Origin: Eucommia ulmoides | Taxonomy: Eukaryota; Streptophyta; Magnoliopsida; Garryales; Eucommiaceae | Direction: 5' to 3' | NCBI GenBank assembly: GCA_016647705.1 | Contig: CM028336.1 | Coordinates: 10,548,880 to 10,612,879, forward strand | Length of the DNA stretch: 64,000 bases | Shown here: positions 11,201 to 21,476 of the stretch, one piece after another | Layout of the letters: each line of letters begins with the position of its first letter | Position numbering within the stretch: the first letter of the stretch is position 1 | The notes under the pieces: generated by a model | What the model saw: the letters and a program-made list of their open reading frames with translations, nothing else | Told to the model about the DNA's origin: nothing | The model's database searches: none | Made by a program: the position numbers and the translations under genes

Positions 11201-13960
11201 GGGCTAAATTGTCGAATTGCATTTCGTAGGGGCTAATTGGACACCCAAGGTATTTCTAAGAGACCAAAAAGGTCTTTCTCCTAATCCTAATGAATGAAAA
11301 AACCAAAATACCCTTAAACTAACGTTGACCGTTAGATTGACTTCACATAATTCGCTTGAAGGGCCAATTGGATACTATTTTGAAATGTCAAGGGCTAAAT
11401 TGTCGAATTGTATTCTTTAGGGGCCAATTGGACACCCAAGGCATTTCTCAGGGACCAAAAAAGTCTTTATCCCGTCATTTTTAAAAAAAAAATTATATTA
11501 AAATTAAAAGTAAAAATTTACCCAAAAATATATAATATTATGTTTTTTTTTTATGTAGTTTAATTACTTAAATTAAATTATAACAATAATTTAAATATAA
11601 AATAAAATTAAAATCTTAAAATAATTCAAAATTAATCTAATTTTCATTAAATCTAACTCTAATTAAACTCTCATAAGAGAGTAAAATGGTCAAAACATAA
11701 TTTTTTTTAAGTGGAAAATAATAAAGTGCCTTAAACAAAATGAAATAAGTGAAGGGATCTTAACTTAATTTTTCACTCACATTTTGACTTAATTTTTAAG
11801 TTAACTTAATTAATTAAATAATACTAATTGTATTTATCAAACAAACTTAATTAATTAATTAATTAAGTACTTAATATAATCAGTTTTAATTACTTATTTT
11901 ATTTTATTTTATCAAATGCCCTTATTTTCATTCTTGCGATCTGATAGGTGTTAATTCTGAGGATGATCATTATGCTTGTTATCGTTTCATTAAATATCCG
12001 ACACTCAAAACTCAAAAGAGTGAAATGGTATTAGAATAATGCTTTAAAAATTCACAATAAAATGGTTTCAGACAATTAGTGGAAGTTCATGATAACTTTA
12101 ATCTACTATATATTATTGCCTCGTCAATTTATTTGAACGCTGAACCCGATGGATCTGAACAACTAATAAAGACTGTTTTTATGCATCTAAGAAGCAACAT
12201 TTTAGCTTTTATATCTGCATCCCTAAGTGTGATTGTGTGGATTTAGTGCAAATGAATTTTTTGCTTCTTCCCACCCTCACCCCCTCCCTCTATGAAGGAT
12301 GCCTTTGGATTGATGGATTTAAAATGAATGAATTTATAATTGATTTTTTTTTTTTTTTTAATTTGAACAGCTGAATCCCACATCAATGTTGGGGTCCCCG
12401 ATATCTGTTCATAGTAATTTAGCAAAGTCCCCCAATATCCCTTCACTCAGATTCTTGTTTTTTGTGTTTGCATTATGAAAGTGAATTTGGAACATTTTGT
12501 TCTTTGTAATGATGTTATTTGCAGGCAAGGCAATCGCTTATTGTCAGAGGCCTTTTCCCCATGCTTGCGGATCCTCGACATCCTGTAAGATTTATTTTGC
12601 ATTAATCTGCCTCTTAAATTTCCCCGGTGATATTCTTTCCAATTAGTAGGTTTTTTTTTTTTTTTTTCTCAAAAATGAAAAAAAGGAAAATATTTCCCCC
12701 CCTAAGTTAGTGTTTGTAAGCACAGAATTGTAATTAGTAATTAATGTATGTAATTTAAAAAAAAAAAGAAGAAAAAATCATTCCAGTTTCAATTGTTAGG
12801 CTCCATTGCCATGCAACCAAACACCATCTGAATATAGTACGAAAACATGGTAAAGCTTCAGAATCCTTAAATTAAGCGTTCCTAATTTCTTGTCCCCTTA
12901 TTTTCTGTGAACTTCTCCTCTTCTTCTTTGTTTTACCTGTACACAAGGTTGAAGCTACATGCACATCCCAAAAAGGGAGCACAGCCCCCCTTCAATTGTT
13001 TATAAATCCTATTATCTCCCTATGTTTTAGAAACTACATTCATTAGTGCCTATGCTAGTTTGTAATTTTAATCTCAACCCCAACAACTCAGCCATCCGCT
13101 ATACCATCCCAAATTTTGGCAATTTCGATGCAATAAGCTTCAACAGCTTGGCCATCATCTGTGTCATTTTGGCATAGATGCTCTATGTGTGCTATATTTG
13201 GCACATGCAGTACCCTGTGCTATATTTGGATGAGAGTTTAATTAGGGTTGGGTTAACCTTGGGTTATTTTATGATTTTAATTTTATTTTAAATTTAAATT
13301 ATTGTTATAATTTAATTTCAGCTAAAAAAATAAAACTACATAAAAAAAAAAATATATATATTAAATATTTTTAAGTAAATGTTTACTTTTAATTTTAATA
13401 GAAAAATATGTTTAAAAACTAAAGTTAATTCTAAGTTAATTTTTATTTTTAATATTAATATAAAAATACTTCTAAAAAAATGGCACACCGATTTTGCCTC
13501 ATCTGTTGGAGCATGCACTCTAAATTAAAATTAGGTGTGCTATAGTATTATTCATGTGCCATATTTGATAAATGGCATACAAAATTTGGCCTAACTATTG
13601 GAGATGCCCTTAAAAATTGTACTTACCGGCTGTCTTTTTTTTTTCTCTCGTGAAGATTGTCTAAAATTGGTACTCATAGTCTCATTTGAAAAAAGAAAAT
13701 GTGGAAGCGAATATTACTTCTTTTTTTTTTTTTTTTTTTTTAGCCTTTGAAAAAGTACTTAAAAATATTAATACCGTTAATGTAATTAATATCTTCGTGT
13801 TTTGCAGTCTGAATCCACCAATGCGACCAATGAGACGGTTCTAAAGGTTGCACTCGATCACGGCAAAGCATCTGGCGTTATAAAATCACACGATCGCGTT
13901 GTCGTATGCCAAAAAGTTGGTGATGCATCCGTGGTGAAGATCATTGAGCTTGAGGATTAG
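2228..13960 (+). CDS. Pyruvate kinase, cytosolic type (16 coding exons)
   Basis: Catalyses phosphoenolpyruvate + ADP to pyruvate + ATP, the last step of glycolysis, in the cytosol (no transit peptide is visible). Coding exons: 2228-2296, 2514-2610, 3053-3150, 3301-3456, 4101-4178, 4673-4804, 5344-5424, 5636-5707, 5806-5895, 6476-6620, 6868-6956, 7253-7348, 7764-7831, 9130-9229, 12525-12584, 13808-13960. All introns are GT-AG and the frame stays open for 527 residues, the length I recall for the Arabidopsis At3g52990/At2g36580 pair. Landmarks: RFDFSWG at 58-64, LDTVGPE at 91-97, the signature FAKIEN at 254-259 with catalytic Lys256 and metal ligand Glu258, LSRGNLG at 278-284, [13 protein letters not shown] at 325-337, C-terminal IIELED. 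The usual metal-binding Asp of RGD is Asn282. A second ATG in frame (codon 14) is possible; the first matches the remembered homologues. Introns 12-14 carry transposons. Confidence 0.95.
6321..6380. repeat. CT/CA microsatellite in pyruvate kinase intron 9
   Basis: Alternating runs of CT and CA dinucleotides, with the block repeated twice, lie in the intron about 100 bases before exon 10. It is simple-sequence DNA with no other signal. Confidence 0.75.
7419..7633 (+). mobile_element. Au-like SINE in pyruvate kinase intron 12
   Basis: A tRNA-derived short interspersed element. The 5' part has a B-box-like GGTTCAAATCTTGG (7471), and the 3' part has the conserved GCGGGAGCCCTCGTGCACTG followed by a short T run, as I recall for the plant Au SINE family. 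It is flanked by 14-base direct repeats TGTGTAATATTATG at 7405-7418 and 7634-7647, the expected target-site duplication. The B-box part is present twice with a 49-base period (about 7451-7499 and 7500-7548), which is not usual for the family. It sits in sense orientation inside the intron and needs LINE machinery to move. Confidence 0.85.
8030..9105. mobile_element. Non-autonomous hAT-like element in pyruvate kinase intron 13
   Basis: The ends are inverted: CAAGGTTTTAAAT at the left and its complement at the right, followed by imperfect inverted subterminal stretches rich in TTACGG. Perfect 8-base duplications TTTCATAT flank it (8022-8029 and 9106-9113), the size made by hAT transposases. No transposase is visible; the two overlapping open frames near 8230-8570 resemble nothing I know. 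The right end lies 24 bases before exon 14, so the element supplies the sequence just upstream of that splice acceptor. Confidence 0.88.
9482..9589. repeat. 54-base tandem duplication in pyruvate kinase intron 14
   Basis: Two nearly identical copies of a 54-base unit (9482-9535 and 9536-9589), each holding AGGGCGTGTTTGATAATTAC. The same motif in inverted, weaker form occurs near 11905-11930, so the unit may be one end of an older MITE into which the Pack-MULE at 9797-11474 jumped. No target duplication was found for such an outer element. Confidence 0.7.
10322..10545 (+). pseudogene. Captured pectinesterase (PMEI-PME) gene fragment
   Basis: The frame from the ATG reads [11 protein letters not shown], then a serine-rich linker, then [20 protein letters not shown] and [20 protein letters not shown]. 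This is the join between the C-terminal end of the pectinesterase-inhibitor domain and the first strand of the pectin methylesterase catalytic domain, where VAxDGSGxFxTVxEAI is characteristic. About 73 codons remain; none of the catalytic Asp, Gln or Arg motifs is included, and the frame then runs into TTTCGA repeats. It cannot make an active enzyme. Its GC-richer codon use differs from the AT-rich DNA around it, which fits capture from a distant gene. Confidence 0.8.
10546..11125. repeat. TTTCGA/GAAATCGAAATC degenerate repeat block
   Basis: Dozens of copies of GATTTCGAAATCGAAATC and its complement alternate with copies of a longer unit containing GGCGGTGTTCGTCGTTTTGG (about 10600, 10745, 10873, 11000, 11100). 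The DNA can fold on itself because TTTCGAAA is palindromic. It explains the long but meaningless open frames, rich in Phe/Arg or Asn/Arg, on both strands. It lies wholly within the Pack-MULE. Confidence 0.85.
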
Positions 13961-14650
13961 AACCCTTTTCATTTTACTGGAGTATATAGATATAATGAGG
14001 CATTACTAATTGAGTTTTAAGTCACCAACTTTTGTGGTTGAGATGTGTAAGAGCATCAGGCAAAGGTAGGCCTTGAACCCTTTGCCTTTTCACTTTATGG
14101 GTGTAAGAAAGATGATTCTCTTGTTCCCTTCTTTCCTTGTGTGATTTTAAACCCAGGATTCCGTGTAATGTTGGTGTTCCAGATGAATGCTGCTTCTGTT
14201 ATTTATATTATACAAGTTTTTGTGCGTGAATTTTTTAGTTATAAAAAATGGTGCCAAAAGTTTGGGATTGATTTAGGTTATGTTTGGTTAAGTATTCTTG
14301 TGCGATTTTGCCAACTTTGCTAGGGCTGATTTGGAGAGGTTAGGCACGTGAGCGACATGTGACGGTGATGTAGAATCTTTATTGTGCACTTGCAGGCAGT
14401 GAGGTCGGTGGCGTTGGCTTCGTCTTGGAGAGATAATGAAGATGGTATGTGACGTGTTGTTGTAGGATAAACGGTTGTTGTAGAAGAGGTCTAAAACAGT
14501 GACGGCAACACAGTACTTTGGTGGCACGTTAAAGATTGGTTGGATTGCTCTCCGGTGGTGTTGGACTTGGTGATTTAAAACAAGTCGAAGGGTGGTGGTG
14601 GATTCGGTGTTGAGCTGTTGGAATGGTGATAAAACGTATCGGTGGTAACG
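13961..14650. other. Pyruvate kinase 3' region and unassigned DNA
   Basis: The first 150-250 bases after the stop are presumably the 3' untranslated region. I see no single clear AATAAA signal, which is common in plants. The later part (14290-14640) is richer in GGTGGTG and might be internal sequence belonging to the retroelement LTR at 14672-14941, but no protein similarity is visible. Confidence 0.4.
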
Positions 14651-14671
14651 AAAAATTTGTTCTTGATATCA

Positions 14672-14941
14672 TGTAGATTAATTGAGAGGTGGAATATTGA
14701 GAGAAAATATAAAATATTTGTATTGATGTGTGAAATGTACAATTTACTGGATATACAGATGTGTCTATATATAGACAGGGATTAAGGATTGGAGTTTATA
14801 ACCCAATGGGTCTAGAGTTTAACCTAGTAGGTCATGATCTATGTAATATATGAACTAGTGTGTTTGATTTGAGCACCCATGATCCATGTAATATATTAAT
14901 AAATATCATGAACTAGTGTGTTTTGATTTGAGCACCAACAA
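14672..14941 (-). mobile_element. Copia-type LTR with adjoining primer-binding site (fossil)
   Basis: Read on the - strand it starts TGTTGGTGCTCAAATC, has a TATA-like CTATATATAGAC, and ends CTACA directly before TGATATCAAGAACAAA, which resembles the methionine-tRNA primer-binding site used by copia elements. A segment ending in the start sequence is present twice inside it. No coding region of the same orientation follows, so it looks like a remnant LTR with a little internal sequence. Confidence 0.6.
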
Positions 14942-14956
14942 TGTTGTGGCGCTTGC

Positions 14957-15067
14957 AAATAAGGTGCATTATTTGATGAGGGACTCTTAGAGTAGTACTT
15001 TCTTACGCCCATGTGCTCGAAGGTGCATTATTTGATGAGGGACTCTTAGAATAGTGCTTACTCACGC
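14957..15067. repeat. Direct repeat pair of about 44 bases
   Basis: The sequence AAGGTGCATTATTTGATGAG and the following 20 or so bases occur twice with a spacing of about 61 bases, with only a base or two changed. It lies between the LTR remnant and the copia relic and belongs to no feature I recognise. Confidence 0.7.
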
Positions 15068-15299
15068 CTATTTGCGAGCGCGTTTTGACCTCCCCAGAAT
15101 AGTTTAGGACCCACGCTTCATCATCTCATTCATTTACACTAGTAGTTATTCTTCCCCCTACTCTTTCCTTTTGCCCCCAAAAAATAATAAGAAGAAAAAT
15201 CAAGTTTATTTGTATCATCTCTGCAATGTTAATATATTTCTTGCAATATATTTTCTTCCCTAGGAAATTGAAAAAGGCATTGCATATATGAACCTATGA

Positions 15300-17330
15300 G
15301 AGGCTAAGGAGACAGTTCCGGATTTGCAGTACCTTTTGCTTTCCATGCATGTTGAGCCCTCATTACGAAACATGTGCTTATTTGGTCACGTTGATACATG
15401 TAATTTGATAATACAATGGAGTACAAGTGTGCTTTCCTCAACTTGGTTTACAAAAATGACACATTTTCTCATCGCTCGTATCTTAGCATCTCCCAACAAA
15501 ATGGACAAAACGAATACAAACATAGACACATTCTTGACACAGTTCGTGCCCTCCTCATTTTTTCATCCTGTCATGAGTGATGTTGCTCTAACTGCAGTAT
15601 ATACTATTAATCGTGTCCCTTCTGCTATAATTAAGTATCAATCACCATTTGAGTCCTCCCACTTACTCTTCTATCAAATTATTTGGTTGTATTTGTTTTG
15701 TTCTTCTCAAATCACATGAACACCACAAGATAGAACGAAAGGCTACCTATGTTGTTTTCTCGGATATGACATTGAATATAAAGGATATCGGTGTTGGGAC
15801 CTCATCTTTAAAACCCTTTGTATTTCTCGTCATGTTGTCGTTTGGGAACATCAAATGTTTTCTTCATTGAGCTCATTTGATACATCATCTATTACTAACT
15901 ATAGATTATTTGATCTCACTCTTGAACTGCCAGTTGATCAAGACCTTCTGGCTTCACCAACTGCCCCTAAAGATTCCTTTATGTCTGATGATCCTGTCCT
16001 GACTCCTTCTGAGATCCAACTTCCCACGACATCATATCCCTCCCGTCGCTCTAGTAGGGTAACTCATCGTTCATCTTATCTCACTTATTTTCATTGTTGT
16101 GTGTGTGTGTGTGTGTTTTTTTAATCATTCTTAATCTGTATGAGCTTCAATTCTATAAGGAGACTAATACTGACCTTCTTTGGCAAAAAACAATAGATGA
16201 GAAACTTCATGCCCTAGCCAAAAGTCACACGTGAGATCTTGTTGACCTCCCCCTAGGAAAACTCCTATTGGATGCAAGTCGATTTTTTAAAATCAAAACA
16301 CTTTCTAATAGTTCCGTTGAATGCTATAAAGCCCGTTTCATCGCTAAAGGATTCACTCAGGAATATGACATTGACTACAAAAAGACATCTGCTCTAGTGG
16401 TTCGACTCACATATGTTTGTACTCTCCTTGTCATCGCTACCATTCATAAATGGACAATTTTTATGATGGATGTCAATAATGACTTTCTCAATGGCTACCT
16501 CTTTGAGGAAGTTTACACGCACAACCCTCATGGCCTAACTACTCCTCTACACAAAGTTGTCGTTTTCACCGAGCCTTATATGGTCTCAAATAAGCTTTGC
16601 ATGCTTAGTTTGTGGTTTGTGAAGTTCAACACCACTATCCACCAGTTCGAGTTCACATCCAGTACTCCTGATTCTATCTTATTTATTCGCTAAACTGACA
16701 ACGAAATTTACTGTATGTAAATGACATGGTCATTAGAGAAGATGATCAACAAAGAATAGCCAAACTAAAAAATTTCTCATTAGTCAATTCGAGACGAAAG
16801 ATCTTGGCGTGCTTATTTATTTTTTCTCTCTCGAAGTTTCATCTGATTCAAATGGATACTTTCTCTCTTATGTCAAATATGTCTTTGATCTCCTTTCCAA
16901 GACTAGCAACACTGACTCCGCCACTGCCAATACTCATCTAGAGTTGAATATCAGATTTACTCCACTAGATGACTTCTCTTTCCCAGACGTGACTCACTAT
17001 AGCCAACTAGATGAAACTTTGGTGTATCTTACAATTATTTGCCTAAACATTGCCTATGTTGATCATCAAATCAGCCTTTTTATGTCTACTCCTTGAATAA
17101 CTCGTTACTCGATTGTCTTTCGCATTCTTCAATATGTCAAAGGTACCTTATTTCAAGGACTTCATTTTTCCGCCCAATATGCTCCTATTTTACAGGCTTA
17201 TTATGTTGTCAACTAGGTCGGGGGTTCCACAGGCAAACTTTCTACCAATGGTTATTGTTTTTTCTTGGATGTCTCACTCATTTTCCGGTGTAGTAAGAAA
17301 CAAATTGTCGGTATAAATAGATGGCATGCT
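15300..17330 (+). mobile_element. Ty1/copia retrotransposon relic (integrase and reverse transcriptase parts)
   Basis: Pieces of a copia polyprotein lie in order on the + strand: the C-terminal part of the integrase (about 15400-15720), a spacer region, the N-terminal part of reverse transcriptase with ARFIAKGFTQEY and DVNNDFLNGYL (16268-16530), and later reverse transcriptase and RNase H regions to about 17300. The element is badly decayed, with many breaks and no LTR pair that I could find, so it is probably old. A GT microsatellite lies at about 16097-16116. Confidence 0.8.
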
Positions 17331-17339
17331 TATTATTGT

Positions 17340-18258
17340 CACTAGTAATAAAATCATAAAATCTACCAAACAAATGTTAACTAATAAGTTTGCGAAGGAT
17401 TTGGGAACACTGGTAAAGTTAGATCTTATCTCAATCTCATTACATTGAGAAGACCTTTGAAAATTTTAACAACAATGATTCTGGTATAGAAAGAACACCA
17501 CTAGATTTTAATGAACATCTTTTTAAGAACGCTGGTAAAAACATATCTTAGTTGGCGTATTCTCAGATAATAGACAATTTAATGTATATTATGAATTGTA
17601 CAAGAGCTAATGTTACTTACGCAATAAATAAATTAAGTAGGTTCATTAACAATCCTGATTGAGAATACTGAAAAGCTATAATAAGACTGTTGAAATATTT
17701 GAGATATACTTAAAATTATGATTTGTATTACATAAGATATCCAACAACACTCAAAGATTAGAGTGATGCAAAGTCGATATCTGATACAAAAGACATCAAA
17801 TCCACGAGTGTATATGTGTTTGTATTAGGAGGAATTGTCATGTCAAGAAAATCCTCTAAGCGAACATGTATTATTAGATCCACAATAGAATCTAAATGTA
17901 TATCTTTAAATAAAACAGGAAAAAAAGCAAAATGACTTTTACAATTCTTTGAAGATATTTAAATGTGGATTAAGCTTGTACTAGCTATTTGTATACATTG
18001 CGATTGGAAGGGCACATAGTATTATGTATAACCGTACGTCTCAACAAATACATCGAAGGTATTAATATTGTAAGGCAATTAGTTTCTAATGGAATTATCT
18101 CAATTGACTATATCAAGTCAAACGATAACATTGCAGATTTGTTAACCAAATGTCTTATACAAGATATAGTTAATTGCTTATCAAGGGGGAACAGGCTTAA
18201 AGCCTATTACGAAATAGTCACCATAATGGCAACAACGCCTAATAATTTCAAAAATTAA
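17340..18258 (+). mobile_element. Second Ty1/copia relic (3' end of polyprotein)
   Basis: A separate copia fragment, of a lineage different from the one before it, covers the end of reverse transcriptase and the RNase H region. Its last part (17989-18258) has the motif IVRQLVSNGIISIDYIKSND followed by NIADLLTKCL, which is characteristic of the copia C-terminus. It is decayed with many breaks. The DNA just downstream holds a run of six G, possibly the polypurine tract, but no LTR pair was identified. Confidence 0.75.
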
Positions 18259-20691
18259 AATTAATGAAGGAAAGTGTTAGCCTAATGATTTACCCAAGAG
18301 GGGGGATGAATTAGGTAGTTATAAAAATTAAAGTAAATAATTATCTTTCAACACTTAAATTTTTAAATAATTAATTTAATCTTAAATTAATTATTATCTT
18401 TATATAGCAGCGGATAAGTGTAATTAGCTCTAGGTGCACACACAAACAACAATAAATAAATAAAGTAACAATGTAGAACACCTCGATATATCCTGATTCA
18501 CCAAACTACTCTTGGTTAATCCAGTCCTTTGAGCCTATAGAGATTCGTACCCACTAAACCACTAAGATTCTTTTAAACAAGTAGGAACCAATGATTATTT
18601 TACAGGCTCATAATCAACTTTTACAATTTTCTTTTCACAGGTTAAAGAAAAACATCTATTTTTTTTAATAAGTTAAAGATTAACCTAATTCTTTTATACT
18701 CAGGTTAAGAATCAAACCTCACAAAAAACACTCTAAGTATCATTTTCACAGGTAAAGATAGAACCGTTATAAATCACACTCAATTAATTATAATCTGGAA
18801 GAATCACATCTAGCTTTTTTCAAGAGAAAAGAGTAACTTAACCTTTTTATACCTTAAGTAAAAATTAAACCTCAATCTCTTTACCGGAAAAGATTGAAAC
18901 TCAGCTACCTCTTATTAGATATTCTCAAAAATATTTAATCCGCACAAAACTCACTAATTACAAAAATCGATAAGTTTTTTCCCACTTGGAACTTCTATCA
19001 CCTCAAATAAATTTAAACTCAATTAATGTCCCGATAATTACTAATAATAGAATTTACGCGAGGAATATAACTATTTGAATATAATAGATATGAGTAGCAC
19101 AAAAATAAGCACATAATCAAATTAACACAAAAATCGTTTTAAAAGCATTTTTATACTCTTTAAAGTTTAAAAACGATTTCTCAAAGATCTAAAAACCAAA
19201 CAAGCAATGATAATTCAAATTCACAATTAAGAACAAAATCTTGGAAAGATCTCACCAGGATAACATCGAAGAATGTAAATTGAATCTCTAGACAACTCAA
19301 ATCGGTGACGCTAAAACAATTAGCGCTTTAAATCAAGAACGTAACACAATATCTCTCACGAATGAATCTCAACAGAATGATAACCCTTATAAAAGTTTAG
19401 GAACTGATGTTCTTGATGTGTCATGATCAATTTTCGCAGGTCTATTTAAACTAATTTGAAACAAACCTTCCACCGATTAGTTTTCACAAGATAAGTCTTT
19501 AAAAAGCACTTACAGACCCCATATATCATAACCATTCAATTATAATGTATTTCACTCAAATATAACATTTAAACTTATCAATTAAGTCCATAAATTATTT
19601 CTCAATTACTAATCACAAAGATAGGAAATATTTTATAAACCAATTTGAGAGAATCATTTAATATATGAATCAAATCAATATCTATTCAAAATATATAGAC
19701 CATATCTTTCATAATTTCAAATCCCTCAAATCTCTTCCTTGGAATCATAAAAAACGGCTAGTTTTTTTTATCAAAAGTTCAAGTTCCTCGAGATCTCAAC
19801 CGAAACGGTCGGTTGACCGATCACAGTGGTCGGTTGACTGATTGTAGTTACAAATGCAAAAACTTCAAACTCTATTTTGACCATGATGCAATATGATTTT
19901 GAAAAAATTCAAAACATGAAAGTTGTAACTCTCTTTCTTAACTTTTTAGATAATTTTGAATCACCTCAATCAGAATTCGTATGAGAAAGTTATGACCAAA
20001 ATACGAACAAGTGTACAAACCCAGTCGGTTGACTGAACTCTCACAGTCGGTTGACCGACATATTCAAAGAGTTTTCCCATCCAAAACATGCCACGATCAG
20101 TTGATTGACCCTTACATAGTCGGTTGACCAATTAATTAAGAGAATTTCACTTTTCCAGCCCAATGACAATCGGTTGACCGATTCGATACCCTTCGGTTGA
20201 CCAATCACTGCTGGAAGCTCTCATTTTCAACTAATTTCAACTCCAACCTTCATCGTTTTAAACCCTTTAACCGATTTCTTTTCTCGGTTAACTAAATTGA
20301 CACTTATTAATCAATTTTAAACACTAATCTTACTTAGATCAATTTGTTTTTTCAATTACACATTGGAGCAAATAATTAAACTTAATTAGGATTCTAATAT
20401 AAACACAAATAAATATAAATAATTTAATTTGTGTTTTTGTGTGATTCTAATCGGGATATATTAAGAGTAAAAATAGATTTGAGTTATTTTCACCTAGATT
20501 CTTCGGAATTTTCAATCTCTTAATGTCCGCTTCTGCATCCTTCACAATTTCTTCGTGATGTTATATTGATTGGAACTCTTTAAACTGAAACACTCAATAA
20601 ACTCATTAGTTCCACAAAAAACATTAACACTTAATTGTCTATTAAAATCCTAGGATCAACAGAAAAACTTCTCTTACCTCCCACATTGTGG

Positions 20692-20693
<2 letters not shown>
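18259..20693. repeat. Unclassified AT-rich repeat with TTGACC/T motif array
   Basis: No coding frame is convincing. The start (about 18290) has a GGGGGGATGAATTAGG segment that I associate with dispersed plant repeats but cannot place in a family. Between 19805 and 20205 the motif TCGGTTGACCGA occurs about eight times in variant forms, such as TCGGTTGACTGA and TCGGTTGACCAA. It could be the LTR of the copia relic before it or an independent element; no second copy lies in the window to decide. Confidence 0.45.

Positions 20694-20722
<29 letters not shown>
20694..20722. repeat. TA microsatellite
   Basis: About 14 TA dinucleotides followed by a short TAATATAATATAA stretch. It lies between the unclassified repeat and the Mutator-type MITE; the 360 bases after it hold nothing I recognise. 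Confidence 0.85.
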
Positions 20723-20727
<5 letters not shown>

Positions 20728-21083
20728 ATATAAAACATATGGATTAAATTTTAAACATTCAATTCAAAACATTTTCATCTCTCAAGTATACATTTGGAGA
20801 GATCCTAATCTTTCTATCATAAATTCATAGTTATTTTGTAGCACACGTCATTTTAATTTAAAATATAAATTAATTATTTGAGATAATTAGTTAAAATTCA
20901 AAATTTCTAATTTTAAATTAAATTATTAAAAATATATTAAACGACAGGTACTAGGAACAAATGGAAGAAGTTGTAAACACAAGGTTCAGTTTGGCTTGTG
21001 AAAACAATTTCAAAGCTTAAGAATGAAAAACGTGAATAATCCACAAGTGAAAAAATGCAGCAGAAGCCCTCTGATAACATTTT

Positions 21084-21387
21084 GAGGTTTTTGCACTTTG
21101 CACCCCTAAAATTTTAGAGAAATTCTACTTTAGCCCCTGTACTTTCAATTTGAACACATTAAACCCTAAAATATCTAAATCGTGTCAAGTCGATCCAAAT
21201 AAGTAACTCCTTCATTAAAAATCAGCCACGGAATCACCCACATAGGTAAATTCCACCATAAAAAATGACGGAATGACTGACTTAACACGATTTTGATACT
21301 TCAAGGTTTAATGTGTTCAAATTGAAAGGACATAGATAAAAGTGAGATATATCTAAAACTTCACCGGGTGCAGAGTGCAAAAAGCTC
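21084..21387. mobile_element. Mutator-type MITE, 304 bases, next to the methyltransferase 3' end
   Basis: The ends are inverted (GAGGTTTTTGCACTTTGCAC at the left; GAGCTTTTTGCACTCTGCAC read inward from the right) and the inverted repeat continues for about 100 bases on each side. Perfect 9-base duplications TAACATTTT flank it at 21075-21083 and 21388-21396, as made by Mutator transposases. No coding capacity. It starts 89 bases past the stop codon of the - strand methyltransferase gene, so the transcript's 3' end probably lies in or close to it. Confidence 0.88.
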
Positions 21388-21476
21388 TAACATTTTTATG
21401 ACATATACATGTAGGAATTTCCCCATAAATGGCTTTCCAACCAAATAATGTAATACAGCCATTAATGAAGAGCAGA

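Larger units (their letters stand above)
9797..11474. mobile_element. Pack-MULE-like element in pyruvate kinase intron 14
   Basis: A non-autonomous Mutator-like transposon. The arms (about 9797-10115 and 11160-11474) are inverted repeats of about 315 bases that I judge about 90% alike; each arm is itself two tandem copies of a unit of about 190 bases beginning GATAAAGACCTTTTTGGTCC. Flanking 9-base repeats TCATTTTCA (9788-9796) and TCATTTTTA (11475-11483) match at 8 of 9 positions, the Mutator size. Between the arms is no transposase but a piece of a pectinesterase gene and a block of TTTCGA repeats. Captured host exons between long Mutator arms define a Pack-MULE. It sits in sense orientation in the intron, so pyruvate kinase pre-mRNA carries it. 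Confidence 0.85.

Noticed and set aside
13090-13620. Possible MITE in pyruvate kinase intron 15
   Set aside because: The right side (GGCCTAACTATTGGAGATGC) resembles a MITE end, but I found no matching left end or target duplication.
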